NCBI GenBank assembly: GCA_024721245.1
Contig: CM045557.1
Coordinates: forward strand, 24,616,763-24,680,762
DNA: 64,000 nt
Source: Mitragyna speciosa
Taxonomy: Eukaryota; Streptophyta; Magnoliopsida; Gentianales; Rubiaceae
Direction of reading: 5' to 3'
Both the position numbers and the translations under genes were made by a program. The notes under the pieces were generated by a model. It searched no databases and was not told the origin of the DNA. It worked only from the letters and a program-made list of their open reading frames with translations. Position 1 is the first letter of the stretch. Each line of letters opens with the position of its first letter. Below, piece after piece: positions 14,074 to 24,800 of the stretch.

Positions 14074-14311
14074 AGCCACAAGGGCTTGCTCCAGTGGTCC
14101 CCATGCCAAGGTCAGGGTTCAAACCCTGACCCTGACATTGGCATTTAAGAAAGGAAAGAAAAATAGAGTAGATTTAATATAGGAGAGTCACAATCTTAAT
14201 TATGTGTGGTAAACAATAGTTTGGAGTTACACTTAGCATATTATTGAGAGTCTCGCTCCACTTGTGTAAATTAATATACATTGTAATACGAATAGTTGAA
14301 AAAAAAACCTG
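14074..14311 (+). mobile_element. tRNA-derived SINE
   Basis: The head carries RNA polymerase III promoter boxes: an A-box-like stretch GGCTTGCTCCAGTGGT starting near 14082 and a canonical B box GGTTCAAACCC at 14116-14126. The body ends in an A run at about 14298-14307. CATACATC flanks the element on both sides (14066-14073 and 14312-14319) as an 8-bp target-site duplication. Head, tail and duplication together match a short interspersed element moved by LINE machinery. The body does not fold as a complete tRNA, so it is not a tRNA gene. Confidence 0.75.
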
Positions 14312-14430
14312 CATACATCTTTTTGTATCACTTCACTGCAATAGTGCTACTATATATCTATATATATTGCTACTGAGCAAAAAGAATAAAAAAAAATAAA
14401 CAAAATATATTGCTACTGAGTAGTTACAAA

Positions 14431-14807
14431 CTATGTTTTCAAATTCAGACCGAGTATCAACTTAATTAAGCTAAGAGGTCAAAAATTAATGGGTTCGACT
14501 CAAACAAAGTCATATATATGTGTGTGTGTGTGTAGACGTTATTCGATTCGACCTTGAGTGTACACACACATATTAATTTTTTCTTTTTTTTCTCAATTTT
14601 AGTTGTTAGTCAAGAGTGGAAAAAAACTCAACGAGTCCAAAAAGGCATATCCAACAAAATTATAAAAAAAACAAAATTTTCCCCGTCACACTCGATTTTT
14701 GACCAAGTTTGATCGATTCTTTCGAAGGCTAATTTTTTAATTTGGGTCGAACGGAATGCCTGACCGGTTTCTGATTCAATCAGTTTGGTCTAAGTTTGAA
14801 AACACAT
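14431..14807. mobile_element. Non-autonomous hAT-like MITE, copy A
   Basis: A perfect 8-bp target duplication GTTACAAA flanks the element (14423-14430 and 14808-14815), the length typical of hAT transposons. The left terminus CTATGTTTTCAAATTCAGAC and the reverse complement of the right terminus ATGTGTTTTCAAACTTAGAC are imperfect inverted repeats. The 377-bp body has no coding capacity. It contains a short (TG)n run near 14518-14532 and the string TTTTAGTTGTTAGT, which is shared with the copy at 19886-20680, so the two belong to one family. Confidence 0.8.
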
Positions 14808-15203
14808 GTTACAAATGCCAACGCTGCATGACCCATTCATCAACCGTATAATAAATAAATCTTGTATTGTTTTTTTTTTAAATTTCTCAGCTATTTTTGT
14901 TCTCAATTTTCAATAGGAATTTCCTATGGAAAGTTCTTCGAATTAGGATGAGAATACAACATTACTAAAAAAAAAAAAAAAAGGAAAGAACAAGTTGAGA
15001 ATCAAATTCAATCTTCAAATTAACGAAGGTAAATACAACCTTTTTTTGACTTGGTTATCCTTTATTGAAGTCTCTTATTTATTGTTTTGTTTGGATAAAA
15101 ATAAGTGTGGAATTTTGTGCATGTATATACGTAAACATGTGCACACACACTGACAAAATCCAGTCATTTATTCGGAGCCTAAATGAAACACCCGTGCCCT
15201 AAA

Positions 15204-16389
15204 TGTCATGGGCTCAATGGCATATTGCGAAAAATATATATTGTGGGACTAGTTGGAGTTTTAAAGAAGTGAAGGGTTTTATTGTTATAAAAAAAGACAA
15301 TATTATTAAATAGAATAACCCGTTCCTTTTTTTTTTTATAAAAGTCTATCAAACGACGTTTCTTTATTTCTAAACATACATCTATTTTCTTACAAGGGCA
15401 AGAACAAGAAGGAGAGAGAGTTTGCGGAGCCAAGAACGACAGACTACTCCTTCGATCCCCACGAGTAAGGTTAGTTGAATTCTTGGATTTAATTTTTAAT
15501 TGTGTCTAGATTTAGAGTTTAATTTAGATAGGTTGTAGAGAAATTGGGAGTTTAGATTTTTTAGATTTTAGAAAAATTGTCAGCCAGTGAGAATCATAGG
15601 GTTTTAATTCTTTTGATGTATTAATAAACAAGATGAATTGCGGCAATAGTTTCTTTGAGGAAGAGAGTATTATTTCCAAAGATCTGGCATGTGTTGTTCC
15701 AAAAAAAAAAAAAAAAAAATTCGAAGAAAAAAGGATAGCAATTGCCATGGATTCGTTGCTTGGAATTAGTCAACCATGGGTCACGTTACTGCAACAGAAA
15801 TAGTTCGACAGGTAGAAAGAACGATTGGTTCCTGCATTGATGAATCTGAGCCTATCTATGTATGATTATATATATGTAGATTATGTTTCATTTGATATGC
15901 CATAATTTTGATATATATTATGTATTATTGTTTTGTGGGATTACGGATAGTGTGTGACAGAATGAATGCATGTATTATGTATATTTATATATATGAAACT
16001 GTCCAAACCGGTGAGAAAGGGGTGGAACTGCTTACTGAGCACAGTGGTTGCTCACCCCACTTATGTTATCTGTTTTGTAGGTATCATTAGTTCGGAATAA
16101 GCTAACAATGTGCTTAGTCATCAATAAGGCAAATTTTATGTGAGCAGTAGTTAGTTGGTCTATGAGCCAATGACAGTAGTTTATTTCATGTTTAGTATTA
16201 TATTGTTTCTATTAAGAAAGTTTGATGACTTTGTGGGTGTTAGATTTTTATTAATGGAGGATTTTTATAATAATTGAAGTATTTTAGTATTTATAATGTT
16301 TATGTTTAGAATTGCTTTGATCATTGTGAAGCCTTGAGTATTAAGTAAGGTTAATATGCGGCGTATTACACTAGGACACGGGTGTGACA
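15204..16389 (+). mobile_element. Solo LTR, probably of a Ty3/gypsy chromovirus
   Basis: The 1186-bp element starts TGTCATGGGC and ends GGGTGTGACA, so it has TG...CA ends with an inverted TGTCA/TGACA. It is flanked by a perfect 5-bp duplication CTAAA (15199-15203 and 16390-16394). There is no internal region, primer site or polypurine tract, so this is a solo LTR left by LTR-LTR recombination. The closing CGGGTGTGACA resembles chromovirus LTRs of the Tekay/Del group; that assignment is inference. Short frames inside it are not genes. Confidence 0.85.
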
Positions 16390-16394
16390 CTAAA

Positions 16395-19300
16395 TGAGGG
16401 TACAACTTGGAAAATTTTCGAATGGATCCAGTCTACAACAGCATATGTAGACCTTGTGGTTCAAAAGAAAATTACATCAATATTTATATATCACTTCTTT
16501 GCATCAGCACGTATCACTCTTTTTACCTAACGCTCTTTTAAACCACAAGATCCACAAATAGATTGTGGGCGCGGTTTATCTAAAAATCTCGCAACAACTT
16601 CTTGCACTAATAATACAAATATAAAGGTTAGTTAAAGAATCGGCAGTATGAGAGTGTCTAACGCCATTATTGTTGGCCTATAATTAGTTTCACCTTTAGT
16701 TAATAATTATAGCCAGTTATGTGATACAACTCAATATATCAAAGTTAGTTCTAAAGAGTGTCATTACATGATATTGAAGAATTAATATCTTTACTTTTGG
16801 TGATATAATGTATATGAGAGTTTGGAAATGTAAAAAGATAACGTCTAAAGAATATTTCGAAATAACATTAATCAAATTGTGCATTCCAAAGAGACTTTAC
16901 CGCTTAATTGAATTATCTTAGGTAAAAATATGGACATTGTTTCGTGGGCTTAAATAAACAATTGAATATGAGCAAGAGGCAGTGATAATTAGGCTGTTGG
17001 GATGACATGTCTGGAAGTAATATTTAATCTTTTGGAGCTTTGTGTTCAGTAACATAATTTTGTTTTACAATTTAGTGGAAATTTGGACTAGAAAGTGCAA
17101 CTAGTGCCGTAGTATATAAACTTTAAACTGCCAACCTGTTTGATTGCTATGATTTTCCTAGAATGTCAAAATCTGTTAACTGATATTTCATGGTAGTAAT
17201 GGTTTGGGACCGAGGGAAAAGAAAGCCAGCTATAGACAGAAAACAAGTGAATTAATAGAATCAGTGATTTATTGAATTAGCCTGATACAACGAAACTGGT
17301 AGAGAACAGTACAGTCTTCCTGTTTTTCTTGAAGTTTGAACTGTATCAACCCTAAGGTGTGATTATGATTAACCATTTAAGTAATAGCTGTTGGAGTACA
17401 CAAGTTCTAGATTTATGGATTGCTATAGTTGAGAGCTGAAAAAGAGATAGCACCAGACCTATGAACAGTGCTCATCAACTCTCAATCAACTAGCAATAAT
17501 TTTTTTCAAAAAATTATTTTCACATCAGTTAACTGGACAATAGGGTATTCAAGATTTCTCTACCTATTCACTCTGTGGTCATGGATTGACTCAAGGAACT
17601 AACCTGTTTTTTGTGATGAGGACGACAAGATAACATTTGTTCTTCGGGATGTTTGGAGCCCTTTGTGCTGGTTTGCTGTTTTCCGTTAAAATTGAAAGTT
17701 TAGTTAGAAATGAGAACAAGCGCTCAATGGTACTGATGGTAGGAAAAGCTTGCACCTTTTTGATACTTTCCTGTTGGTTTTTGAAGGTTAAGCAGTGTCA
17801 ATTTGGAGTCACAAACTCTCTGTTTGGCTGATGATCAAGAATTGAACAGCTTGCATCCCTTGAATTGATATTGAATCCTAGGATCTTTTCTTGCTTACTA
17901 TTATCCTCATAGCTCTCACAAAACAAGTAAACCAGTGCAATGGTTATTTCTCACATATGATTAGCAGTAAGGTCTGAAGTGGATTCTAGAACACTACTGA
18001 GCTTATTTTTACAATTCATTTCAACTTTTATTTCATGTAAGATTTACCTGCTCTAACACATTGGATAAACATATGAAATAGTCCAGCCTCCTCGTACATT
18101 TTTTCTTGCTTTTTTTTTTTTTTTCCCTATGCATTGGTCTCAGGGAGGCTTTATCTGTGGAAGTGTAACTTTTATTACTATCGATTAAAGTTTTTTCTCA
18201 AATGATCAATCAGTTTATTAACAACAAAAATAAAAAATAACTAACGAATCTAAGAACGATGGAATTAGCTAAAGCAATTTAAAAATATATTTCAAATATG
18301 CAGGCAGTAAAAGAATAGGGGACGCGGTTTGAATAAAAAAAATGTTTAGAAAAAAATTTTATTTAAACAAGAATAGGGTACGCGTTTTTTGTCTAAAACA
18401 CTTATTTATCCTATCAATAATGTGAAAGGACTTTTCACCGAGAATGCTTTTTCTCCTAGAATGGACTAGAAAATTTTTTTCAGTCTATTGTTTAGTAACT
18501 CAAGTTATAATAGAATGCCTATTCTTTTTCTAAAGTTTGGTATAGTCATATTTAGGTATCAGAATGGAATAAAATATATATTAATTTGACCAAATTACCC
18601 TTAATTCTTTGCACTAGAATATATCATATTTTTATTTTGTTTGTAATTCTATGCCTACAAAAGACTTTAATATTTTTTAATTTTAAAGTTCTCAATATTC
18701 TTGCTAAAATTAAATCAATTATACTCTTTAATTAATTTTAAAATTTTGAGAATTATTAGCATTATAATTAAAAATGTGAAAAAATTAATAATGAAACTAC
18801 ATTCACAATTTAATTTAATTAATAAAAAGTTTAGTTCTTACACATTTGCATAAATTTTAAAAATAGTATTTTAAACATTTTTATAGCAAAAAGAAAAAAA
18901 ATTTCTAAGCATATATTAAACTGATTGTGATTTAAAAATCATAAAAAATTATTAACTGAAGTTATTAAAAACTTAATATTGTTTTAAATTTTAAAAATAA
19001 AAATTAGTGAATGTATCCAAGGTAAAACAATTTAACATAAAAAAATGTGTGGAGATAAAATTGACTCCTATTTTGAAAGCCTTTTCAGGATGAAGTTGAA
19101 AAGACTTTTCGTTAGACTTTGTTAATGAATGGAATTTCAGGAAAAAGTTGAAATGGTATTCCAGATGAGAAAGGTCAATCCAATTTAAAATATCCATACA
19201 AAATATGAGAATGAAATGAATAAGTTAGAAGGCCTTTCCATTTCACCCCATTCTCGCATACCAAAGGTGAGATAAAAATATAGAAGTACTTTTCTAAAAA

Positions 19301-19460
19301 CACTTATTTGTCTATTAATAAAATTAATACTAACAAAAACTGACGAGATAATATGTGACACCTCTTTCAAAATTACAATAAACTAGTCTCACTCATTAAT
19401 AAGTTTCATCATGTCTTTTAACCATGCAATTTGTTTATACTATACAGTCAATGTAAATAA
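16395..19460. other. Intergenic region, nothing recognised
   Basis: AT-rich sequence without a recognisable gene. Two diverged direct copies of a GAATAGGG-ACGCG block occur near 18312 and 18371, about 59 bases apart. The interval 16400-18100 is less AT-rich than 18300-19400 but no frame in it shows protein features that I can support. Confidence 0.4.
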
Positions 19461-19660
19461 TCATTCTTAAGAAAAAATAAAGGGTAACGTAAAATTATTA
19501 CTAGTATAAAACTTCCCAAAATGATACAAGTATAAAATTTTGTAATTTACATCCTCTTTATCATTCTTAAGAAAAAATAAAGGGTAACGTAAAATTATTA
19601 CTAGTATAAAACTTCCCAAAATGATACAAGTATAAAATTTTGTAATTTACATCCTCTTTA
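19461..19660. repeat. Exact 2 x 100-bp tandem duplication
   Basis: The unit starting TCATTCTTAAGAAAAAATAA at 19461-19560 is repeated base for base at 19561-19660. I found no difference between the copies, so the duplication is very recent or is an assembly artefact. Confidence 0.95.
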
Positions 19661-19885
19661 TCATGCCTGTGGGGAAGAGGATATGGTGTTGGTGAGATTT
19701 GAAACCCAATCTCTAAGATAGAATCAAAGAGTTTTAGCCGCTAAATCCTCTACTCGTTCCCTGTAATTTACATAAGAAAAGGTCCAAACAAAAAAACAAA
19801 AAAAATGGAAAAGTCATGTGCAATGCACGTGACTAATGGATTTCTTTATTAAACAAATAAAAAGTCGAGCCGGTATAGTTTATAA

Positions 19886-19992
19886 CTATGTCTCCAGATT
19901 CGGACCGGGCATTCGACCCGGCTGAGTTCAGGGGTCAGGAGTCAATGGGTTCGACCGGGGGTCGATTCGGGATCGAACCGGATGACGTCATA

Positions 19993-20030
<38 letters not shown>

Positions 20031-20680
20031 CACATATATACACTTACTAATTTTTTTCTTAATTTTAGTTGTTAGTTCGAAAAATTATAGCCAAAATACC
20101 CTCAATAACCATTCTAATATCTTGCTATTAACAGTTAAAAAAGCATTGAATTGAAAAAATTAGCAATAAATATAATGGACTCAAATTATTCACTTTTTAA
20201 TATAATTAGTATAAAGAAGTAGAAGTGAGGCACCACTAACATTTTGTAATTGGTCAAAGAAGTTGGTTGCCTTTTGACCGATAACTGGGCCAAGCAAATA
20301 AAAATCATGTACTGATTTAGCATTGATGTTCATTTGTTGGATGTATGTCAATGGGCTCATGTCATTGTCAAAACTCAAAGACAAATAATTGTTGGAATCC
20401 ATTTTCTTCAGACAATGAATATGAAAGCTCACAAACATGTATAGGGCTCATATCTAATGAAGTGTAGAGCATAAATGTGGCTGGATGTAAAAAAAAAAAA
20501 AAAAAAACTGGGCAGTTTTCTATTTTCGGTTTCCTGTTTTGCCCGATCAAACCCGGTTTTTGACCGAGTTTGACCGGGTTTTAACAAACCGATTTTTTAG
20601 TGTAACTCGGACTGAACACTTGACCGATTCCCGGTTCGACTGGTTCGACCAGCCAGTCCAGTCCAAGTTTAAAAGCACAG
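19886..20680. mobile_element. Non-autonomous hAT-like MITE, copy B
   Basis: A perfect 8-bp duplication GTTTATAA lies at 19878-19885 and 20681-20688. The termini CTATGTCTCCAGATTCGGAC and, reverse-complemented, CTGTGCTTTTAAACTTGGAC are imperfect inverted repeats related to those of the copy at 14431. Rich in GACCGG/GGTTCGACC near both ends. An (AT)n microsatellite occupies about 19997-20030. At 795 bp it is about twice as long as copy A; the extra middle part (about 20150-20510) includes a minus-strand frame at 20190-20438 of unknown origin, possibly captured host sequence. Confidence 0.8.
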
Positions 20681-20820
20681 GTTTATAACCCCAATCCGGA
20701 GGTAGGATTTGAATTTAACACACACCAATTTCTCTTTTCCATTCTTATTGTAATTATTGTAACAGTGTAGGTTTATTCAAAATAAATAAATAATAATAAT
20801 AAAAAGTGAAAAGTAGTAAG

Positions 20821-21557
20821 TAGGGGTGTTCATGGACCGGGTACCCCGTCCATGGACAAAAAATGTGAACCGAATCGGTCTTTGCGGTTCGACAAAAATT
20901 CGAACCGCAAACCGGTCCACATGTAGCGGGTACCCAGCCTTCCGGTTACCCGCAAAACCGGTTTGGATAGGGCCGGTACCCGACCCGATCCATAATAATT
21001 TACCTATATTTTTAAAAAAATAAACAAAAAAATTACAAAATATTATAAATCACTAATAATACAAACATTAATATCTTAAAGTTAAATTACATCCAAAACC
21101 TTAATCTTCAAAAAAACAAAAATTAAATAAATAAGAAAACAATCACTTAGTCTTTCAAATTTCATATTTTCATTTCAATCAACATAAAAACATAAATATT
21201 CAACAAATAACCAAAAACTATATAAACAAGAAAATAATAACTTAGTCTTTCAAACTTCATCTTCTCATTTCAATCAATGTAAAAACATAAATATTCAACA
21301 AATACCCAAATAAACACCCAAACTAACATGTGAAATTACATAAGTAACATGTGAAATTACATAATTACCCCATTTCGGTTCGGTTCGGTTACTCGTCGGT
21401 TCGCAAAAATGTGAACCGCGAACCGACCCGATTAAAATATAACCCGCCCCGTAAACCGCCCCGCCACCAAACACCGGTTCGGTTACCCTTTTTTTCGGTT
21501 CGGGACGGATCGATTTTCCCGATTTTTCAATTTTTCGAGTTTTTTTGAACAGCCCTA
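20821..21557. mobile_element. hAT-like MITE immediately upstream of AP2M
   Basis: The left end TAGGGGTGTTCATGG and the right end TTGAACAGCCCTA form the TAGGG-TGTTCA inverted repeat seen in plant hAT-type non-autonomous elements. The flanks GTAGTAAG (20813-20820) and ACAGTAAG (21558-21565) match at 6 of 8 bases, consistent with an aged 8-bp duplication. Both ends carry CGGTTCGG/ACCGGTACCC-type repeats and the AT-rich middle holds a direct duplication of about 95 bp (starting near 21141 and 21237). No transposase frame. It ends 268 bp before the AP2M start codon. Confidence 0.7.
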
Positions 21558-21825
21558 ACAGTAAGTAACAGTGAGCGATTTCATTGACCAGAGGAACCTT
21601 TTCTTTGATTCTTTCTTTCTAGTCTAATAAGCTCTCCGCACACAAATTTATTCAGACCTTACTACTAAAATTTGAAAGAACAAAAATCCAGATGTAAAAT
21701 TGACGCAATCTTTATTTTTTTCTTCATCGATCCTGGATCTCATCCTCATCTGATCTATCTAGGAAGGGCTTAGCTCAATAAAGTCAGCTAATTGGAATTG
21801 GGGAAGAAATCTGGGAGTTGCAAAT
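21558..21825 (+). promoter_or_regulatory. AP2M proximal promoter and 5' UTR
   Basis: Only 268 bases separate the hAT-like element from the AP2M ATG. The interval contains CT-rich stretches (TTCTTTGATTCTTTCTTTCT near 21600 and TCATCCTCATCTGATCTATC near 21735), usual for plant 5' leaders, but no convincing TATA box, so any upstream promoter parts would lie in or beyond the transposon. Confidence 0.4.
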
Positions 21826-24800
21826 ATGCCGGTGGCAGCGTCAGCTATATATTTCTTAAACCTCCGCGGCGACGTCCTCATCAATCGCCTCTACCGCGAC
21901 GACGTCGGGTAATCAACCTAAAATTTACCTTTGTTTACGCAGTTATTTGTTTTATTGCTTGAAAATTTGGTTTAATTGTTGGAATATTTGCTGAATTTTT
22001 TTCTCATTATTTTATCTGAGTAAACGGCAGAGTATAAGGACAAAATTCATAGTTATTTATTTATTTATTTATTTTTTTGTAGAAACGAGGCTTGTCAGTT
22101 TGCTAATTTTTTACTTCTTTATATAAAAATAATTTTTATAAGATCTGATTTCGCTCTGTTGATTTCCGAAAAATATCTGCTCAGATATGGCTTAACATTA
22201 TATACCGTAGTTCTCATTTTTAATATGCTCAAATATGGCTTAATAATATGCGATTTATCTTAAATTGGTGCTTATTGTTATAATATTTATTTGTGATTTT
22301 GTACGTTGATTTTTGCTTGGCCATCAATGCCCGTTTTCTCGTAATCATGTTTGCTGTCAGCATTGTAGGTAGAACTTATAAGGTTAAGATCCACCTCTTC
22401 TTACTTAGTAAGGGAAATATACGATCTTTGCTTCGTTAAGAATGCGATTCAGTTAATTATTTAACATTTTAATCACTTTCAAGTTGAATAATTTATATTT
22501 GTGCTGATATTTTAAGTAGCTTCGATTATGATAAGGTTTACAGTGTCTTTTCCATATGGTGGTATGGATGTTTTAATTCTTTAGAACTCAATGGATTTTA
22601 TGTTCCTTTCGTGTGATCTCTTTTATAATTTGTGTGCCAATCATTATCTCTGCTTTTATTTGATGAATGTTCATTCATGGCTTTCACTTGTAACAACTTC
22701 TTTTATTATTTGGTCTTGCAAAATATTTTATCTTGCACTCTCTTCTTTATCCTGTTAGGGGCAATATGGTTGATGCCTTTCGAATGCATATAATGCAAAC
22801 AAAAGAGCTTGGCACATGTCCAGTGCGTCAGATCGGAGGATGCTCTTTCTTGTACATGAGAATCAGCAATGTCTACATTGTGATTGTTGTAAGCAGCAAC
22901 GCCAATGTTGCTTGTGGATTTAAATTTGTCGTCGAGGTACTTAGCTGCTACTTAATTCTTAAACTTTAGAGGTGTCCAAAACTTATCTCTTTTTTATTAT
23001 TTTTTTTTAAGTTGCGTTTTTGCCTTTTCTTGCTGAGTTGTGTTTTAACTTCTAAGTTATATGCCTTGCTCGTTAAGCTTCTAATGCTTATTGAATTGGT
23101 GTTAATAGAAGAATATGGCTCACTTAATACTCTCATCATCCAAATTGAGCTCCTTTTTTCCCCTGGTTTTGGCAGTCGTAAAATGTTATACACTTTCTTG
23201 CAATGGAATGTTTTTCCTTTAGTCATACGAGATAAAGAATCTTGTTTAAACTTTCACCAGACTTCAACTATTCTGGACCTATTCGTTTGTTCTTGCATTT
23301 ACTCCTTTGAAGTTTGAAAAATTGGCTGATGTCCTAAGACTGGTTAGCATTTATCCTTTTTAATCCTTATTTCTTGACGAACTCTTATATCCTTAGCTTT
23401 AGCATTCTGAAGCTTCTGAAACAAATTAATAAAAAGGTGTTTAAAAACTTGGAGAGGTTCTCTTTTTTCTCAAAAATCCTGAAAAAAATGCTGATTTCAA
23501 GAAGAGTTTCCGGTCGTACTTATCAGAAACAGCTTTTCTTGCTTAAAGTAGTAGATGAATATACGTGAAAAGCAACTGAGAACACTTTGATAAACTTGTA
23601 TAGCTTTAAAAGGGTGAGAGTAGACTTTTAAGCTAAAATTGGCAAGGCCTTCAAAATGTGCTTATGTAGAATATGGTACTCAAATGTGGGACAAAAGAAG
23701 TGCTGTCAAGTTGTGAAACCGATATTTGAGATTCCACCTTGACACAGCGCAGCTTTTGGGGATGACAGGCGTTATGGAGGGCTTCTCTGCTAAGGTTTGT
23801 CATACGCGGTATCGTAAGTCATATCATTTCGAATTTTTGGGAAAACTGGTCCACAGGTATCTAGGTGTGGTTTATGCCATGATCACTATAGGTTCTTTTA
23901 GTTGAAGAAACAAGGGACTGATCATGTCTTTCATGTTGGAAGTTTATTAACACTCGATATATCCAGTTGTGTATTTGTACAACAAAAGGTGTTTTATGAT
24001 GTGGATGTGGGAACTAAAATTTGTTCATTTTTTAATATCAGCTAATTGTTTTTAATAATCTGATCATGTTTTCAAATTTTTTTTACAGGCAGTTAATTTA
24101 TTCAAATCATATTTTGGTGGTGCTTTTGATGAAGATGCTATTCGGAATAATTTTGTTTTGATCTATGAGCTGTTGGATGGTACACTACTCGCCTTCCATG
24201 TATAACTAGGACATATTTGATTAGTATTTTTTTAGATATTCATTTCTAAATTTGCATTTGATCTATATTTGAATCTTTATTATGTTGTTATCAATGTGTC
24301 AAGCAATCTACTCATCCATCATCACGCTAAATACAGTCACTGAAAATCTAGGAAGAAGCATTATCTATATGCCGTGAAACATATAGATGATAAAGAATTT
24401 GTTGCTGTATTTATTAAGCAAGAGTTCCAGAAATAAATTCAAAATTGGAAATGCTTAAGTACACATGAAAGCATTTTTGAGCGTTGTATAGAAAACAGCT
24501 GGAAAACTTAGCTTATAGATTTATTAAGATTGCTGGACAGTTACAAAAATTAGCTTGGCAATGCTTTATATTTTTAAATGGTCATGCACTCATTCTCTTG
24601 CTTATTTATACTTTATGGAGTATAAATACGTTATTGAGTATAAGAAAAATAACTGTTCTGGTTGTAGCCTTTTGGAACCATGTACTTCATTAAATGATTT
24701 GTAACTGGGCATTTTCTTCCCCAACAGAAAAGAAGATTAAAAAAAAAAAAAAAAAACTCTGTTTGTTTCTTGTCTGTTATGTTGTGGAAGATTTTGTACC

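Noticed and set aside
14082..14126. tRNA gene suggested by A and B boxes
   Set aside because: No cloverleaf can be completed, and the A tail and flanking duplication show a SINE.
17637..17831. 64-codon hydrophobic frame
   Set aside because: Short, isolated and without splice partners or recognisable features.
20190..20438. 82-codon minus-strand frame
   Set aside because: Inside the hAT-like MITE copy B, with no transposase motif and no recognisable homologue; kept only as a note in that element.
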